A stretch of 19,649 nucleotides of DNA from Saccharothrix sp. NRRL B-16348 (GTDB taxonomy: Bacteria; Actinomycetota; Actinomycetes; Mycobacteriales; Pseudonocardiaceae): the NCBI RefSeq assembly GCF_001280085.1, contig NZ_LGED01000008.1:1-19649 (forward strand), read 5' to 3'. Shown here piece by piece: positions 18,244 through 19,649 of this stretch. The translations under genes were made by a program, and so were the position numbers. The notes beneath the pieces were generated by a model. That model saw only the letters and a list, made by a program, of their open reading frames with translations. It was not told the origin of the DNA and did not search any database. Numbering within the stretch: the first letter of the stretch is position 1; the number at the start of each line of letters is the position of its first letter.

Positions 18244-18249
18244 TATGTT
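18244..18249 (+). promoter_or_regulatory. Predicted -10 box of the ROK gene, leaderless start
   Basis: TATGTT ends exactly 7 nt before the GTG at 18256, the spacing that puts the transcription start on the start codon. It equals the -10 box predicted for the GH43 gene. No clear -35 box is visible. Confidence 0.45.
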
Positions 18250-18255
18250 CGGTCG

Positions 18256-19395
18256 GTGACCTCGGGAACCGACCCACGTACCGCCCCGTCCTGGCCGGAC
18301 CTGCCCGAAGTCGCCCGTGACGTGCTGCTGGAGGTCCTGATCCACGGCGCGATGCCGCGAGCGGAGATCGCCGCCCGCCTCCACCTCTCCCGGCCCACCC
18401 TCACCCGGGTGACCCGGACGCTCGTGCTGAACGGACTGCTCGTCGAGGGCGAGACGCAGCTCCGCTCGTCCACCGGCCGGCCCTCGGAGATGCTCCACGT
18501 GCGCGGCGACTCCCACCACTTCCTCGGCGTGAAGCTCACCGCCGACCGGCTCTACGCCGCCGTCACGGACCTCACCGCCCAGGTCGTCGACACCGTCGAC
18601 CAGCCCCTTCGGTCCACGGACCCGGCTGACGTGGTCGCCCAGATCGCCGACGTCGCCGCCACGTTCCCCGCCCTGACCGCCATCGGCGTGACGTTGGGCG
18701 GCATCGTGCACCACGGCGAGGTGGCGCAGGCGGAGTTCCTGGGGTGGGTGAACGTCCCGCTGCGCGACGACCTGGTCGCCGCCACGGCGATCCCCACGGC
18801 GGTCGACAACGACGTCCAAGCCCTGACCTCGGCCGAGCACTGGTTCGGGGCCGGTGCGGGGCTGAGTTCGATGGTCCTCATCACGGTGGGCGCGGGCGTC
18901 GGGTGCGGCGTCATCGTCGACGGCAAGCTGGTGCGCGGCGCGCACGGCCTGCCGCCCCGGCTCGCGCACATCCTGGTCGACCCGAGCGGGCCGCTGTGCG
19001 GGTACGGCCACCGGGGCTGCGCGTCGAGCTACCTCATGACCCACGTCATGCTGCGGCAGCTCGACGGCACGCCGAGCTACGAGGAGGCGGTCGGGCGGGC
19101 GTTGGCCGGTGATCCGGAGGCCAGGAGGGTCTTCGACAACGCGGGCTACGCGTTGGGTGTGCTCATCGGGACGGCGGCGAATTTTCTGGATCCGCAGAAG
19201 GTGCTGCTGACCGGGGAAGGGCTCGCGCTGTACGAGGTGTCGGAGGGGCGGGTGCGTGAGGGTATCGGGGCGAGCTTCGAGGCCGACCCGGCGTTGATCG
19301 ACCTGGACGTCCAGCCCTTCGACTTCAGCGAGTGGGCGCGTTCGGGGGCCGCCCTGGCCATACGCGCCACCCTGACCCAAAACCTCCCCACCTGA
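18256..19395 (+). CDS. ROK-family transcriptional regulator
   Basis: This 379-residue protein has an N-terminal winged helix-turn-helix (about 20-66, with AEIAARLHLSRPTLTRVTRTL) and a ROK sugar-kinase-like domain. Asp186 in DNDVQA is the usual catalytic aspartate position, and TVGAGVGCGVIVDGKLVRGAHG (210-231) is the family core. The zinc site is altered: His238 and Cys248/Cys255 are present, but the middle cysteine is Tyr250 (CGYGHRGC). The sugar-contacting Glu of the usual GE-x-GH motif is also missing (PPRLAH). Kinase activity is therefore unlikely and regulation likely. Its target may be the beta-helix gene or the transport operons (inference). The GTG start fits a leaderless message. The TGA is immediately followed by the right repeat array. 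Confidence 0.9.
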   Translation: MTSGTDPRTAPSWPDLPEVARDVLLEVLIHGAMPRAEIAARLHLSRPTLTRVTRTLVLNGLLVEGETQLRSSTGRPSEMLHVRGDSHHFLGVKLTADRLYAAVTDLTAQVVDTVDQPLRSTDPADVVAQIADVAATFPALTAIGVTLGGIVHHGEVAQAEFLGWVNVPLRDDLVAATAIPTAVDNDVQALTSAEHWFGAGAGLSSMVLITVGAGVGCGVIVDGKLVRGAHGLPPRLAHILVDPSGPLCGYGHRGCASSYLMTHVMLRQLDGTPSYEEAVGRALAGDPEARRVFDNAGYALGVLIGTAANFLDPQKVLLTGEGLALYEVSEGRVREGIGASFEADPALIDLDVQPFDFSEWARSGAALAIRATLTQNLPT

Positions 19396-19549
19396 CCCAC
19401 TCGCGTGTCCTACCTCCAGAACGCGCGTGTCCTACGTTCAGAACGCGCGTGTCGAACGCTCAGGTCGCGTGTGTCGAACGTTCAGGTCGCGAGAGTCCTA
19501 CGTTCAGGGTGCGAGAGTCCTACGTTCGGGAGCGGTGAATTCAACGCTC
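19396..19549. repeat. Right array of seven 22-bp tandem units
   Basis: Seven units of exactly 22 bp start at 19396, 19418, 19440, 19462, 19484, 19506 and 19528, inverted relative to the left array. Read from the outside inwards the order is palindrome, A, A, C, C, B and a diverged B, the same series as on the left with one C fewer and without the final C. The first unit begins on the base after the ROK stop codon. The outermost is the palindromic unit, identical to 95-116. Confidence 0.9.
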
Positions 19550-19605
19550 AGGTCCGGCTCGATTTGACATGGGGCCCTTACGGGCACTCCAGGCAGGCCA
19601 AAGCC
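19528..19605. repeat. Conserved block plus palindromic unit, inverted copy of 39-116
   Basis: This matches the reverse complement of 39-116 over 78 bp with one mismatch (19550). It contains the GAATTC-centred palindrome and the GCCC-TTAC-GGGC mini-hairpin. Such identity outside genes implies recent duplication or strong constraint. Confidence 0.9.
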
Positions 19606-19649
19606 GGGCAGGCCTGGCGGGAAGAGCGTCCGCCAAGCCTGCCCGGCTT
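19601..19649. repeat. Terminal hairpin of the right composite repeat element
   Basis: Arms 19601-19620 (AAGCCGGGCAGGCCTGGCGG) and 19630-19649 pair over 20 bp with one imperfect pair, loop GAAGAGCGT. The imperfect pair is C-A on the plus strand and G-U on the minus strand. It mirrors the hairpin at 1-37, and the window ends exactly at its outer arm. Confidence 0.8.

Overview
The window is very GC-rich with strong G/C preference at third codon positions. It uses GTG and TTG-type starts, GTGA/ATGA gene overlaps, apparently leaderless genes and LacI-family sugar regulators. This fits a soil actinobacterium. The overall style suggests Pseudonocardiales (Saccharothrix, Actinosynnema or Lentzea type), but the sequence alone does not prove the genus.

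The region is a self-contained locus for L-arabinose and arabinan use. On the minus strand, 4933 to 290, lies an ABC importer of the YtfQ-YtfR-YtfT-YjfF (furanose) type: a lipoprotein receptor, a double ATPase and two permeases, in the order ytfQ, ytfR, ytfT, yjfF. Divergent from it at 5187 is a large secreted protein with LamG-like, Ig-like and GH43-type domains, probably arabinan- or arabinoxylan-active. At 7704 sits a LacI-family regulator. From 9028 a plus-strand operon runs araB-araD-araA (ribulokinase, ribulose-5-phosphate 4-epimerase, arabinose isomerase). It continues into a second ABC importer (ChvE-like receptor, MmsA/GguA-like ATPase, MmsB/GguB-like permease) and ends in a strong hairpin at 16781-16818. 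A secreted six-cysteine beta-helix protein (17003) and a ROK-family regulator (18256) complete the locus.

How the parts fit: the secreted enzymes would release arabinose from plant cell wall polymers, and the two importers take it up. The left one is related to furanose-specific systems and the right one to multiple-monosaccharide (pyranose) systems. AraA, AraB and AraD convert it to D-xylulose 5-phosphate. Five related pseudo-palindromes of the type GTTAGCGCTAAC lie before ytfQ, the GH43 gene, the LacI gene and araB (two sites), which suggests one regulon under the LacI protein at 7704. The beta-helix gene instead carries TGGGAACGCTCCCA, one base from the CebR operator, plus a second palindrome, so it is probably under separate control.

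The most unusual structure is at the two ends. The whole locus is bracketed by two inverted copies of a composite non-coding element: a hairpin of at least 14 bp, a 56-bp conserved block (one mismatch between copies), a palindromic 22-bp unit, then a tandem array of 22-bp units in exact phase (9 units left, 7 right). The unit types come in the same order in both copies, and each array begins at the stop codon of the outermost gene. I see no transposase, integrase, CRISPR genes, tRNA or rRNA.
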